Origin: Bifidobacterium sp. ESL0745
GTDB taxonomy: Bacteria > Actinomycetota > Actinomycetes > Actinomycetales > Bifidobacteriaceae
DNA: 64,000 nt
Reading direction: 5' to 3'
NCBI RefSeq assembly: GCF_029433335.1
Contig: NZ_JAQTHX010000002.1
Span: 248,001 to 312,000, forward strand
Under the pieces are notes generated by a model that worked only from the letters and a program-made list of their open reading frames with translations, was not told the DNA's origin and did not search any database. Positions 52,988 to 61,935 of the stretch are shown piece by piece; the stretch's first letter is position 1, and every line of letters begins with the position of its first letter. The position numbers were made by a program, and so were the translations under genes.

Positions 52988-53175
52988 AGTTCGGCCTCAG
53001 TGTCACCCTGCTGTGCGCTGAGCCGTTAATCGCCTATTAGGAATTTAAGCACGTTTTCGCGCGATTTTTATGCTTAAATTCCTATTTACAGTTGAAATGA
53101 GTGCGGTTGAGGAACCAGATACCCTATTTACAGCTCAGCCTCCGCATCGACCTGCTGAGCCGCTGAGCCGTTAAG
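52988..53175 (-). pseudogene. Two decayed copies of the antiporter gene's 3' end
   Basis: On the minus strand 53131-53175 ends in codons for Q-V-D-A-E-A-E-L-stop, identical to the last residues of the antiporter at 53368. Near 52988-53030 a second copy ends E-A-E-L-stop. Both share the upstream DNA TTAACGGCTCAGCG. The fragments are too short to be genes. They look like remnants of tandem duplications of the antiporter tail. Confidence 0.7.
53038..53084. repeat. 14-bp perfect inverted repeat
   Basis: TAGGAATTTAAGCA (53038-53051) and TGCTTAAATTCCTA (53071-53084) flank a 19-base loop. It lies between the two decayed antiporter tails, downstream of the hydrolase gene, and could terminate transcripts in either direction, although no T-run adjoins it. 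Confidence 0.75.
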
Positions 53176-53176
53176 C

Positions 53177-53332
53177 AGAAAGTCCAGTGGACTTTCTGTA
53201 GGCGATGAGAGCGCGATGTATCGAGCGCGAAAGAGCGATGAGAGCCCAAACTAGAGTATGTTTTTTAACTCCGCTAGTCCTGTGGACTTTCCGTAGCCGA
53301 GGTGAGCACGCGCTAAGCGTGCGAAGGATGCA
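53177..53332. repeat. Pair of diverged repeats containing TGGACTTTC
   Basis: 53177-53197 is a palindrome, AGAAAGTCCA G TGGACTTTCT. Its 3' half begins a segment (GTAGGCGATGAGAGC) that recurs, diverged, at 53276-53332 (TGTGGACTTTCCGTAGCCGA onward). This is a dispersed-type intergenic repeat before the antiporter's 3' end. Confidence 0.6.
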
Positions 53333-53367
53333 GGTCGAAATTAGTGTGGTTGTAGAATTGGAAACCT

Positions 53368-55446
53368 TTATAATTCGGCCTCAGCATCAACTTGCATCAC
53401 GTAAACGTTCCGCCGTAGATGCTTCGCCTGGTTGCGCGTAATCTCGCCAGAGTCGAGCATGTCCTGAATTACTCCGAGTTCGATGGAATAGCTTTCGTGC
53501 TTGACCTCGTCGATCTGCGGGGCCATCTTCGCCGCGGCCGCGACGTCCTTGCGGCTGCGCAGTTCCGCCCGCGCGCGTTGGTAATCACGCAGCAGCAGCG
53601 TGCAGTATTCGGATTTGTAGGTATCGCCGCGCATCTCTTCGTAAAGCCGGTTGATGACGTGGTCGATGGCGTCAATCTGGGTGGCTCGCAGATAGTAATA
53701 GATTTCGTTCTCATTGAGCATGGGAGTGGAGCGACGGAATTTGTTGTTGGCACGTCGCGCAAGTGTGAGGATTTGACGGCGCAATGCATGTGCCCGCCCG
53801 CGTATCTGCGAAACCGCGCGATGATGTGTCTTCTTGTCAGCCGTATGCCGCAGCGTGTTCATGATCTGGTCGAGCATACGCTCGCATGCCTCGATCTGCA
53901 GCTGCCGGTTGTGCTCGTTCATTTCGGTGTCGGCTTGGGTGGCTTCAAGCCGGCTTCGTACGTAATCCTTCTCCCAATGCAGCGCGTCGATCTGCAGGGT
54001 TTCGAAGTCTTCGATGTTGAAGCCGCTGATGCGTTGGCGCAGACGGGTGATGCGGTTGTTATAGGAATCGATGACCGGCAGAATCACACGGCGATTGTCG
54101 TCGGTGATGCGGTTCGAAAGCTCCTGGACGGTGCGTGTGAGCTCCTCGATGGTGATTTCGATAAGCTTTTCGGATTCTGCGGCGTCATCCTTGGCCGGAG
54201 CAAGCAATGGCAGCATGAAATTGGCGAGCAACAGCGTCAGCACAATCACGCCGGAAGCGATGAAAATAAGTTCGTTGCGCATCGGGAACGCGTCGCCGGA
54301 AGCGACGGTATAGGGGATGGTGAACATCAAAGCCAGGGTGATGGTGCCCTTTGGCCCGCCGAACGTCATCACTGCGGCGTCGCGCAGAGAGCGTCGCTTC
54401 AAAGTAATACGTTTGCCGGTTTTGGGATCGCGCGTGGGTGCGGCAATCAGCCAGACCCACAAAAAGCGAATGGCGATGGCCACGACGGTGACCAAAAGAA
54501 TGATGCAGACCAGCGCGGTATTGCTGACGTTGTGGTCGTTCCAGCTGGCGAGCATCGCGTCAGGCAGCTGCATGCCGAGCAAAATGAACACCGTGCCGTT
54601 CAGCACGAACGAAAGCACGCTCCACACGCTGTTCGAGACGATATTGGTGCGCGCGACGTTGGGCCGGCCGGTGCCGTTGCGGTCGAAATGGACGGTCAGG
54701 CCGAAGGCGACCACCGCGAGAATGCCGGAAATGTGCAGTTCTTCGGCCCCGAGGAAGACGAGGAACGGCAGGAACAGTTCCATCAGAATGCGGGTCGTCA
54801 TCGTCTCCCAGCCCAGTTGCCGGGCCAGCGCGAAAATCCAGTTGGCGAGGAAGCCCGCCAAAATCCCGACGATGATCCCGCCGAAGAACGAAAGCAGGAA
54901 ATCCTTGGTGGCGTTGGCCATCGAGAACGAGCCGGTCACTGCGGCCAAAATCGAGAACTGGAAGCCGATGACGCCGGAAGCGTCGTTGAAGAGGGATTCG
55001 CCGGTCAGTATTCCGGCCTGTTCCTTGGTAAATGAGGCTTCGCTGGAAAGTGAGGACACCGCCACCGCGTCGGTCGGCCCGAGCGCCGCACCCAGCCCGA
55101 ACGCCGCCGCCAGCGGGATGACCGGCCACACCGCGTGCAGCATGAAGCCCACGACGGCCATGGTTCCCAGCGCCAGCCCGATGGCCATGGGCAGCGAGAA
55201 TTTCAACGTTTTGAAGAGCATCCGCTTGTCGATTTCGTGCGCTTCGACGTAAAGCAGCGGTGCGATGAAGAGCACCATGAACAGCTCCGGGTCAAGCTTG
55301 ACGTGCGGGAACGCCGGCAGGAAGGCGAGTGCGACGCCGAGCGCGATCTGTACGAGCGGGGTCGATATTCGCGGAATGAACCGGCTGACGAACGACGAGA
55401 GCACGACGGCTCCCAGAATGCAGAGGATCAGCTCGAAAATTGCCAC
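53368..55446 (-). CDS. CPA1-family Na+/H+ antiporter (NhaP-like)
   Basis: 692 residues. About twelve helices fill residues 1-420. The CPA1 motifs are visible: ALGPTDAVAVSSL and ILTGESLFNDASGVIGFQF (the ND pair carries cations), and a later GPKGTITLAL segment. A C-terminal cytoplasmic region of about 270 residues is rich in charged helices (RQRISGFNIEDFETLQIDAL, RRQILTLARRANNKF), as in bacterial NhaP/NhaK proteins that are regulated by the cytoplasm. It exchanges Na+ or K+ for protons, maintaining pH and ion balance. Downstream two decayed copies of its last codons remain. Upstream on the other strand lies tadA. Confidence 0.92.
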   Translation of the reverse strand: MAIFELILCILGAVVLSSFVSRFIPRISTPLVQIALGVALAFLPAFPHVKLDPELFMVLFIAPLLYVEAHEIDKRMLFKTLKFSLPMAIGLALGTMAVVGFMLHAVWPVIPLAAAFGLGAALGPTDAVAVSSLSSEASFTKEQAGILTGESLFNDASGVIGFQFSILAAVTGSFSMANATKDFLLSFFGGIIVGILAGFLANWIFALARQLGWETMTTRILMELFLPFLVFLGAEELHISGILAVVAFGLTVHFDRNGTGRPNVARTNIVSNSVWSVLSFVLNGTVFILLGMQLPDAMLASWNDHNVSNTALVCIILLVTVVAIAIRFLWVWLIAAPTRDPKTGKRITLKRRSLRDAAVMTFGGPKGTITLALMFTIPYTVASGDAFPMRNELIFIASGVIVLTLLLANFMLPLLAPAKDDAAESEKLIEITIEELTRTVQELSNRITDDNRRVILPVIDSYNNRITRLRQRISGFNIEDFETLQIDALHWEKDYVRSRLEATQADTEMNEHNRQLQIEACERMLDQIMNTLRHTADKKTHHRAVSQIRGRAHALRRQILTLARRANNKFRRSTPMLNENEIYYYLRATQIDAIDHVINRLYEEMRGDTYKSEYCTLLLRDYQRARAELRSRKDVAAAAKMAPQIDEVKHESYSIELGVIQDMLDSGEITRNQAKHLRRNVYVMQVDAEAEL

Positions 55447-55596
55447 GGATTTCGATTCCTTTCGTATTGGCTTCGTTGCGATTTGCTTGTTGGTTCGGAC
55501 ATTTCAAAGATTTCGGACACTATCTCTATTCACTATATCGAATCGTTATTTCGACATTATGCCTCAAGCTTTGCGGATAGCTTTTAGACTGGAAAT

Positions 55597-56217
55597 ATGG
55601 ACACTACGAGTACGTATTACGCGATGAGCGCGGCACTGGATTTAGCGCGAGAAGCTGCAGAAGCGGGCGAGGTGCCGGTGGGTGCCGTTGTGCTTGACGC
55701 CGACGGCAGGATTATCGGCCGTGGCCGCAACCTTCGCGAAACCGATGGCGACCCGCTCGCCCACGCAGAAGTGCTGGCGATACGTAAGGCGGCGAGAAAT
55801 CGCAGAATGTTGCAGAATAATCTCCAGAAAACTCATGTAATGCGTATTGATGATTCTCGTATCTCTGGTAATGAAATGAATGGAGAAATCAGTGCGGATG
55901 ATGCCGATATCGAGGATTCTGCGGATTCGGAATCTGCGGGAGAAAATCGAAATGTATCCATGGAAAACGCTTGGAATCTCGCGGATTGCACGCTGGTGGT
56001 CACCCTTGAGCCCTGTCCGATGTGCGCCGGTGCCGCATTACAAACACACATCGGCTGCATCGTCTTCGGCGCGTGGGACGCAAAGCTTGGCGCGTGCGGC
56101 TCGGTCTGGGACATTCCGCGCGACCCGCATGTCGGCGCTCGCCCCGAGATCATCGGTGGTCTTCGCGAGGCTGAATGCGCAGGTCTGTTAGCGCAGTTCT
56201 TCGCTTGTCGCCGTTAA
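55597..56217 (+). CDS. tadA: tRNA adenosine deaminase TadA with an acidic insertion
   Basis: 206 residues. The zinc site is HAEV (56-58) with PCPMC (139-143), and GEVPVGAVV marks the start of the fold. TadA makes inosine at the wobble base of tRNA-Arg(ACG). The segment between HAE and PCPMC is about 50 residues longer than in relatives: residues about 72-124 (RISGNEMNGEISADDADIED and onward) are acidic and S/N-rich. The fold on both sides matches the family, so activity is probable. The gene is divergent from the antiporter, and a palindromic array follows it. Confidence 0.92.
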   Translation: MDTTSTYYAMSAALDLAREAAEAGEVPVGAVVLDADGRIIGRGRNLRETDGDPLAHAEVLAIRKAARNRRMLQNNLQKTHVMRIDDSRISGNEMNGEISADDADIEDSADSESAGENRNVSMENAWNLADCTLVVTLEPCPMCAGAALQTHIGCIVFGAWDAKLGACGSVWDIPRDPHVGARPEIIGGLREAECAGLLAQFFACRR

Positions 56218-56298
56218 TATAACACATAATTCCCGTCGGATAGCTCTCTGCCATAAATTTTTCCCTCGTCGGCATCAAATTCTTCTATTTTTGAGGTT

Positions 56299-56436
56299 CT
56301 TGGTGTGCCAAGTGGCCTGTTTTTGGGAGATTGCAGCTCAATTTTGCGAATTTTGACCCTCTTGGCGCGCCAAGAAGCCCAAAAACGAGACAATTGAGCC
56401 TCATTCTTTCAAAAACGGCCTTCTTGGCGCGCCAAG
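56299..56436. repeat. Three copies of a 14-bp palindrome with a 62-bp period
   Basis: CTTGGTGTGCCAAG (56299), CTTGGCGCGCCAAG (56361) and CTTGGCGCGCCAAG (56423) start exactly 62 bp apart. The flanks are partly conserved and partly inverted: TTTTGACCCT before copy 2 is the complement of AGGGTCAAAA after copy 3. Copies 2 and 3 therefore also form a longer inverted repeat. The array sits between the convergent tadA and TauE-type genes. Confidence 0.9.
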
Positions 56437-56487
56437 AGGGTCAAAATTGAGGAAATGGTGTCTGCAAGAGGGCGGGGACGGAGCAGA

Positions 56488-57354
56488 TCACTTGTTCGGC
56501 AGCTTCGGCCCGATGCCGGGGGTGATCTTCAGCGCCGTCCAAGCGGAACGCAGCATAATAATAAAGAGATAGGCCGCGAGCAGGTACGAGCCCACCTTCG
56601 CCGAGACGAATCCGGCGATCCAAACCCCGAACGGCGTGCCGCAAGCCGCCGCAATGCCAACAATCAAGCCGTTCTTGAGATACACCATCCCGCGCTTCCA
56701 GTTGGCGATGGTGCCGGTGATGGCGCTGGGGAACATGGCCAAAAGCGAGGTGCCGCGCGCGACCAGGTCGCTCGCCCCGAAGAGCAGCGAAAGCGCCGGC
56801 ACGGTGACGGCCCCGCCGCCGATGCCGAGCAGCGCCGAAAGCATGCCGATGAACACGCCGAGCAGCACCAGCAGAATACCCTTGACGACGGTCAGGTGGA
56901 TGCTGGAATTGCGCGAAGGCGTCAGGATCAGTTGGCTGACCACGACGAACGCCAGGAACGCCACGAAGAACCAGCGCAGGAACACTTCGGAAAGCCGGGA
57001 AAGCAGCCAGCTGCCGATCTGCGAGCCGATAATCGTGCCGACCACCATCAGCAACGCCGTAATCCAATCGACGTGCCCGCTCATCGCGTAGGAAACCACG
57101 CCGGAGATCGAAAGCGGGATGATGGCCGCCAGCGAGGTCGCCGCCGCGTGCCGTTGGGTCATGCCGAGCCATACCAGCGCCGGCACAATGATCGACCCGC
57201 CGCCGATGCCGAAAAGCCCCGAGAAAAATCCGGCGATGAGCCCGACGACGATCATCACGACAATCTGCTGTACCGGCCCGCGTGTGGAAGGCGCTTCTTC
57301 CTCGATTTCGGCTTCGGTCCCTGTGTTGTCGCCTGCGCGTTTCTGCTCGCCCAT
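56488..57354 (-). CDS. Sulfite exporter TauE/SafE-family membrane protein
   Basis: 288 residues from MGEQKRAG, with GAGGA six bases upstream; a frame from 57438 adds 28 basic residues with no site. The two half-repeats of the family are visible: GLFGIGGGSIIVPALVWLGM near residue 55 and LLGIGGGAVTVPALSLLFGA near residue 185, each opening a bundle of helices. The family exports sulfite, sulfoacetate or related anions, or handles thiosulfate; the substrate here is unknown. An acidic N-terminus of about 30 residues precedes the first helix. It is convergent with tadA and divergent from the GH36 gene. Confidence 0.88.
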   Translation of the reverse strand: MGEQKRAGDNTGTEAEIEEEAPSTRGPVQQIVVMIVVGLIAGFFSGLFGIGGGSIIVPALVWLGMTQRHAAATSLAAIIPLSISGVVSYAMSGHVDWITALLMVVGTIIGSQIGSWLLSRLSEVFLRWFFVAFLAFVVVSQLILTPSRNSSIHLTVVKGILLVLLGVFIGMLSALLGIGGGAVTVPALSLLFGASDLVARGTSLLAMFPSAITGTIANWKRGMVYLKNGLIVGIAAACGTPFGVWIAGFVSAKVGSYLLAAYLFIIMLRSAWTALKITPGIGPKLPNK

Positions 57355-57713
57355 TACATTCCTCGTTTTTCTTGTTTTTCGACGCTGCTGTACACGCTTT
57401 CCGTAGCCGATGGCCGTTGCGCCATACTGCTGCATCACGCCGTTACACCATATTCTATGGAGGGCGGCAAAATTTCCACCTCAATTCGCGTGTAAAAGTC
57501 ATGATGTGGTCAAATCGGGAACAATTTAATCGATATCCAATCCAAACGTTGGCCGTTCCTCCGGCAAAATTCCACGATATAGTTGCCCATTTTGCGGACA
57601 CGCGCACCCTTGGGCAAGGAAATCGCGCTGCTTTATCATCGAAACGATATGCAGATGGACTAATCCTATACGGATTGTCCAAGGAATTCAGCTGACCGAA
57701 GCAAAGGACGACA
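57355..57713. other. Divergent promoter region of TauE-type and GH36 genes
   Basis: 359 bases. At 57638-57648 ATCGAAACGAT forms an ATCG/CGAT inverted repeat with a 3-bp spacer, about 70 bp before the GH36 ATG, and could bind a sugar-responsive repressor. No gene is supported. Confidence 0.4.
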
Positions 57714-60104
57714 ATGGCGCGTATGAGATGGTTTACAGGCACATCGGCAGGCGGTACAAGGGTTCGTATTGTGTACGGCGACGACTCGGCCTCCAATGTT
57801 GCGTTCGCGCTTCTGTTTGCCGGCGATGACTTGCCGCGCCTCGTTCATTGGGGCAGGCCTCTGACGCACCCGGAAACGCTTGTTGATTTGTATGACGCCT
57901 TACATCCGCAGCGTGTTTCTGGGGCGTTGGATGAAACCTCGTGGCCCACCGTTCTGCCGACGCAGGCCGAGGCGTGGAGCGGTGTGCCGCGTTTTGTGGT
58001 GCGTCGGGGCGGCGTAGAGCTCTTCTGCAAGTTTGTTGTCGAAGACATTGCGATTGACGGTGATCCAGAAGCTTCGCGCGTGACGGTCCAATCCGCAGAC
58101 CGAGAGCAAGGGGTGAATCTCAAGTGGATCTGCGAATTGGTGGCGGGCGGCCTGATTCGTCAGCGCGCCATTGTCGGAAATATTTCCAATGGAGCAGATT
58201 CCATCGCTATGGATGGCTCTGCCGGTACGTTTAGCACCATTCCGAAAGCTTCTGGCGCATCTGCTGCGTCTCTTACGGAAGAAAAGTCATCGGTCCTCAA
58301 CGCTCGGTTTGGCAGCGTTTCGCAGGCCGTTTCGTCTGCGATTGTTGAATCAAATCCGAATGAGCCGTCAACTTCCCTGCTTGAAATCGGCAAGGTGGAG
58401 CTCGGTTTTGCGCTTCCCGCCCAGGCTTCGGAGATTCTGACGACCACCGGCCACCACCTGCGCGAGCGTTCCCCGCAGCGCCAGCCCTTCAATGTCGGCC
58501 GCCTCGAACGCGTCTCTATGGTCGGCCGTCCTGATTATGACGCCTCGCTTTTACTGGTGGCTGGCGTGCCCGGTTTCGGTTTCGAACGCGGAGAAAGCTA
58601 CGCAGTCCACGTCGGTTGGAGTGGCAACAGCGCGTTGACGGCCGAGCGACTGCCTTATGCGCAGGGAGTCATCGGCGGCGGCGAGCGGCTTTTCGGTGGC
58701 GAAATCGCGCTCAAACCCGGCGAACAATACAGTACCCCGTGGGTCTATGGTTCCTACGGCGACGGCCTCAACGAGGTCGCCTCGCGCTTCCACACCTACG
58801 TTCGCAGCCTCCACCCGAACCTGTGCAAAAAGCCGCGTCCGGTCATTCTCAACACCTGGGAAGCCGTTTATTTCGGCCAGAATTACGAGACGTTGCGTGC
58901 GCTCGCGGACAAGGCTGCGGCCATCGGCATCGAACGCTTTGTCGTGGACGACGGGTGGTTCGGTTCGCGTCGCAGCGACACTTCGGGGCTCGGCGATTGG
59001 CAGATTGCCAAGGATATTTGGCCGGACGGGCCGCAAAGTCTGAAGGCACTCTCAGATTACGTACACGGTGAAGGCATGGAATTCGGCCTGTGGTTCGAGC
59101 CGGAGATGGTCAATCCTGATTCCGAAGTCGCCCGTAACCATCCGGATTGGGTGCTGCGCCCGACCCCGAACCGCCTGCCGATGGAAGGCCGCAACCAGCA
59201 GGTGCTCGACCTCACCAATCCCGCCGCGTTCGCCTACATTTTCGACGCGATGGACAAGGCGGTCGCCGACCTGAACGTCGATTACATCAAGTGGGACCAC
59301 AATAAATACGTCACCGAGGCGGTTTCGCCGTATTCTGGCCATCCCGCGGTACACGCGCAGACGCTGGCGACCTACCGGATATTCCATGATCTGAAAGCAA
59401 ACCATCCCGGCCTGGAAATCGAAAGCTGTTCGTCGGGCGGCGGCCGCATCGACCTCGGCATCCTCGCCTTGGCCGACCGCGTCTGGGTCTCCGATTGCGT
59501 CGATCCGTTGGAGCGTGTGGACATCCAGCGCTATACGTCGCTGCTCGTGCCACCTGAAATGATGGGCGAGCACGTCGGCGCGAGCCCGGCCCATTCCACC
59601 GGTCGCGCCACAAGCCAGGAGCTGCGTATGGCGATGGCGTTCTTCGGCCACATGGGCGTGGAATGGAACTTGCTCAAGGAACCGCAAGAGGACATCGAAA
59701 AACTTGGCCGCTGGATTGCTGAGTTCAAGCGGCATCGCGATGATTTCGCCAGCGGTTCCGCCGTCCACGCCGATGGTCCTGACCCCGCCGTGCGCCTTGA
59801 TGGCGTGGTTTCGTGTGACCAAAATCGTGCCGTCTATCGCTTCACTCAAGTCACCACTTCGCAGACATATCCCGTTGCTCCGGTGCATTTGCCCGGTCTG
59901 GATCTGGACGCTGTTTATCACATCCGACCACTTGATATTGATCTCGATTTAAGCGTCGGCGGCCAATCCAACGGCCAGACCCCGCTCGGTTGGTGGACCA
60001 GACAGGGCGTCACTTTGCCCGCGCAATCGTTGACCTCGTGCGGCATCCGTCCGCCGAGCCTCAATCCTGCTCAGGCCGTGCTGTTCACAGCCGAGCGTGT
60101 ATAG
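57714..60104 (+). CDS. GH36 alpha-galactosidase
   Basis: 796 residues. The N-terminal beta-sandwich begins near residue 15. The catalytic barrel holds VDDGWFGSRR, WFEPEMVNPDSE, and VDYIKWDHNKY with nucleophile Asp528. CSSGGGRIDLGIL and SDCVDPLER follow, with acid/base Asp594. The enzyme cuts alpha-1,6-linked galactose from raffinose, melibiose and stachyose. It has no signal peptide, so it acts in the cytoplasm on imported sugar. A 50-residue A/S-rich insertion lies at about 160-210. It opens a locus with the ROK regulator at 60245 and the importer at 61936. No strong ribosome site lies before ATG 57714. Confidence 0.94.
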   Translation: MARMRWFTGTSAGGTRVRIVYGDDSASNVAFALLFAGDDLPRLVHWGRPLTHPETLVDLYDALHPQRVSGALDETSWPTVLPTQAEAWSGVPRFVVRRGGVELFCKFVVEDIAIDGDPEASRVTVQSADREQGVNLKWICELVAGGLIRQRAIVGNISNGADSIAMDGSAGTFSTIPKASGASAASLTEEKSSVLNARFGSVSQAVSSAIVESNPNEPSTSLLEIGKVELGFALPAQASEILTTTGHHLRERSPQRQPFNVGRLERVSMVGRPDYDASLLLVAGVPGFGFERGESYAVHVGWSGNSALTAERLPYAQGVIGGGERLFGGEIALKPGEQYSTPWVYGSYGDGLNEVASRFHTYVRSLHPNLCKKPRPVILNTWEAVYFGQNYETLRALADKAAAIGIERFVVDDGWFGSRRSDTSGLGDWQIAKDIWPDGPQSLKALSDYVHGEGMEFGLWFEPEMVNPDSEVARNHPDWVLRPTPNRLPMEGRNQQVLDLTNPAAFAYIFDAMDKAVADLNVDYIKWDHNKYVTEAVSPYSGHPAVHAQTLATYRIFHDLKANHPGLEIESCSSGGGRIDLGILALADRVWVSDCVDPLERVDIQRYTSLLVPPEMMGEHVGASPAHSTGRATSQELRMAMAFFGHMGVEWNLLKEPQEDIEKLGRWIAEFKRHRDDFASGSAVHADGPDPAVRLDGVVSCDQNRAVYRFTQVTTSQTYPVAPVHLPGLDLDAVYHIRPLDIDLDLSVGGQSNGQTPLGWWTRQGVTLPAQSLTSCGIRPPSLNPAQAVLFTAERV

Positions 60105-60244
60105 CGCATAGGCCGTGTAAGTATCGCTGGGTGGGTATCAAGGATGAACGAAATCTCATAGTTTCGAAAGTCCGGCGATTCATTGCGCTGCCAACGAATC
60201 GGCTCGTTATCTTCCGTAAAAATCCGCGACCGCGGTTTATCCAA

Positions 60245-61645
60245 TTACCCGATAAACCGCTCAATCACGCGGCTTGCGGCCGCCATCGCCCAGTTGTCCC
60301 ACGAGAAATTAAGGATTTCAAAATCGATCGGCGACGCCTGGCTTGGCCGGTACCAATCGATGCCGCTGCGTATCGAGTCAGTGTTGAGTTCCGCCAGCGC
60401 CGAAGTCTCGCCATCGATGAGGATTTTTTCGGGCATCGCCAGGTTCGTGACCGTCGAAATCAACGCTCCCAGGCGGAAACAGAGGTTGTTGATCAGGAGC
60501 CGTACTTGCGGTTTGCCGACTTGCGCGTCGGCGATGATGTCATGGATATCCGCCGGTCGCCCGATGGTGGCGGAATATTCCTGCGAAAGCGAATCGGTGG
60601 TCAGGCATTGTGCGCAGCCCACGTGCCCGGCATAGCACCGTGGCCCGTTGGGGTCGACGAGAATGTGCCCGACCAGCCCGTAGCTTTTGTCGGGGTAGTC
60701 GACGGGTTGTCCGTTCTCGCACAACGCATAGCCGACCCCGCTGCCGATGGTGAGCATGGCGAAGCGCGGCAGGCCGACGCCGCGCCCGAACCAGCTTTCG
60801 TGGTTGAGCAATGAGTCCATATCGTTGAAAATCGCCGTGGGAATGCCACAGCGTCGTTCGATCATTCCTGCGAAATCGATGGCACCGTCCCAGTGCATGA
60901 ACGGGGCATGGGTGACGATGCGGTCATGGTTGATATGTCCGCCGATGCTCACGCCGATGGCCACTGGTTTCGCTGCTTTCACGTCGTGTCGTGGGCGTTG
61001 CGCTGTCGAAGTTACTTTGTGTTTGTTTTTATCGGTATTCGCAGCTTGTGTCGCAGCGTATCTCGTAATAAGTTCGTTGGCCATATCCGCGACGCAGGAA
61101 GCCACGGTTTCGGGGTCGGTGGAAGTCAGCGGTCGTGAGATTGTCGGGCATATCGGCTGGCACATCATGTCGACCAGAGCGGCCGTCGCCTCCATGTCGT
61201 GAATATTGACGCCGATGACCGAGTGCTCTTCGGCCTTTAGCCGCAACCTGGTTTGTGGCCGCCCGCGCCGGCTTTCATTTTCTTTCGCACGGAAAGCAAA
61301 AGGAAGCTTACCTGGCCTGGTGTCGCTTTCAGGGGCTTCTTCGATGACGTTTTCGTATTCGAGATCGCTAGTGATTCGTGACAACGCCCCTTGCGAAAGC
61401 CCGAGAATCTGCGCCAGCGTAGTTCGTGAGATGGGCCCGTACTTGGTGATTGCGCGCGTTACGCGATGCGTGTAGTCCGAGCCTTTGAACCATTGCGGCA
61501 GAGCCATTGCCGGGTTGTGCGCCGCAACGTTCGACGGGTCCGAGCCGTCAGTCGTTGCGGGTTTTCGGTTATCGGTGAAGTCGGTCGTTTCTGAACTTTG
61601 GATGTCGCCGACATTGGTCGACACGTTGTTACGATTGTCGTTCAT
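60245..61645 (-). CDS. ROK-family transcriptional repressor of the alpha-galactoside locus
   Basis: 466 residues from MNDNRN, with GGAGG seven bases upstream; ATG 61651 is two codons earlier. The N-terminal winged helix is YTHRVTRAITKYGPISRTTL and LGLSQGALSRITSDLE. The ROK domain follows: IGVNIHDMEATAAL (phosphate loop), AIGVSIGGHI, NDMDSLLNHES, GSGVGYAL, and the zinc cluster CYAGHVGCAQC. A K/T/N-rich stretch lies at about 205-230. ROK repressors release DNA when they bind their sugar. It lies between the GH36 gene and the importer genes, read oppositely, so it probably controls both. A 10-bp inverted repeat is found in its divergent upstream gap. Confidence 0.9.
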   Translation of the reverse strand: MNDNRNNVSTNVGDIQSSETTDFTDNRKPATTDGSDPSNVAAHNPAMALPQWFKGSDYTHRVTRAITKYGPISRTTLAQILGLSQGALSRITSDLEYENVIEEAPESDTRPGKLPFAFRAKENESRRGRPQTRLRLKAEEHSVIGVNIHDMEATAALVDMMCQPICPTISRPLTSTDPETVASCVADMANELITRYAATQAANTDKNKHKVTSTAQRPRHDVKAAKPVAIGVSIGGHINHDRIVTHAPFMHWDGAIDFAGMIERRCGIPTAIFNDMDSLLNHESWFGRGVGLPRFAMLTIGSGVGYALCENGQPVDYPDKSYGLVGHILVDPNGPRCYAGHVGCAQCLTTDSLSQEYSATIGRPADIHDIIADAQVGKPQVRLLINNLCFRLGALISTVTNLAMPEKILIDGETSALAELNTDSIRSGIDWYRPSQASPIDFEILNFSWDNWAMAAASRVIERFIG

Positions 61646-61692
61646 TTCCAAGCCTCCAATAACCGTTTGGTATCATGACACAAATTTGCAGA

Positions 61693-61750
61693 GAAACCAT
61701 TCATTTTCCCGCGCCGGTTCAGTTCATTGGGCCGCCCGTCGAATGGTTTC
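61693..61750. promoter_or_regulatory. Candidate operator between the ROK gene and the importer
   Basis: GAAACCATTC (61693-61702) and GAATGGTTTC (61741-61750) are perfect inverted repeats spaced by 38 bp, in the 290-bp divergent gap. The spacing allows DNA looping or a large hairpin rather than a single compact operator. It is a natural candidate for the ROK repressor, but the site is inferred from symmetry only. Confidence 0.5.
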
Positions 61751-61935
61751 TTTCACCCAGTATCGCACCGATCAGCGATAATTACTTTCCAAAAAATCAA
61801 GAATATCTCGAATTACTTGCTGCTGTGAAAGAAAATAGTGGACTTGGAATGAAATTTTCGCTGTCATATAGTCCTTGAAGCAACAAAAACATCGCGGCGA
61901 CGACGTTGCGGTGACAAGCCAAAGGAGTCCGTGAC

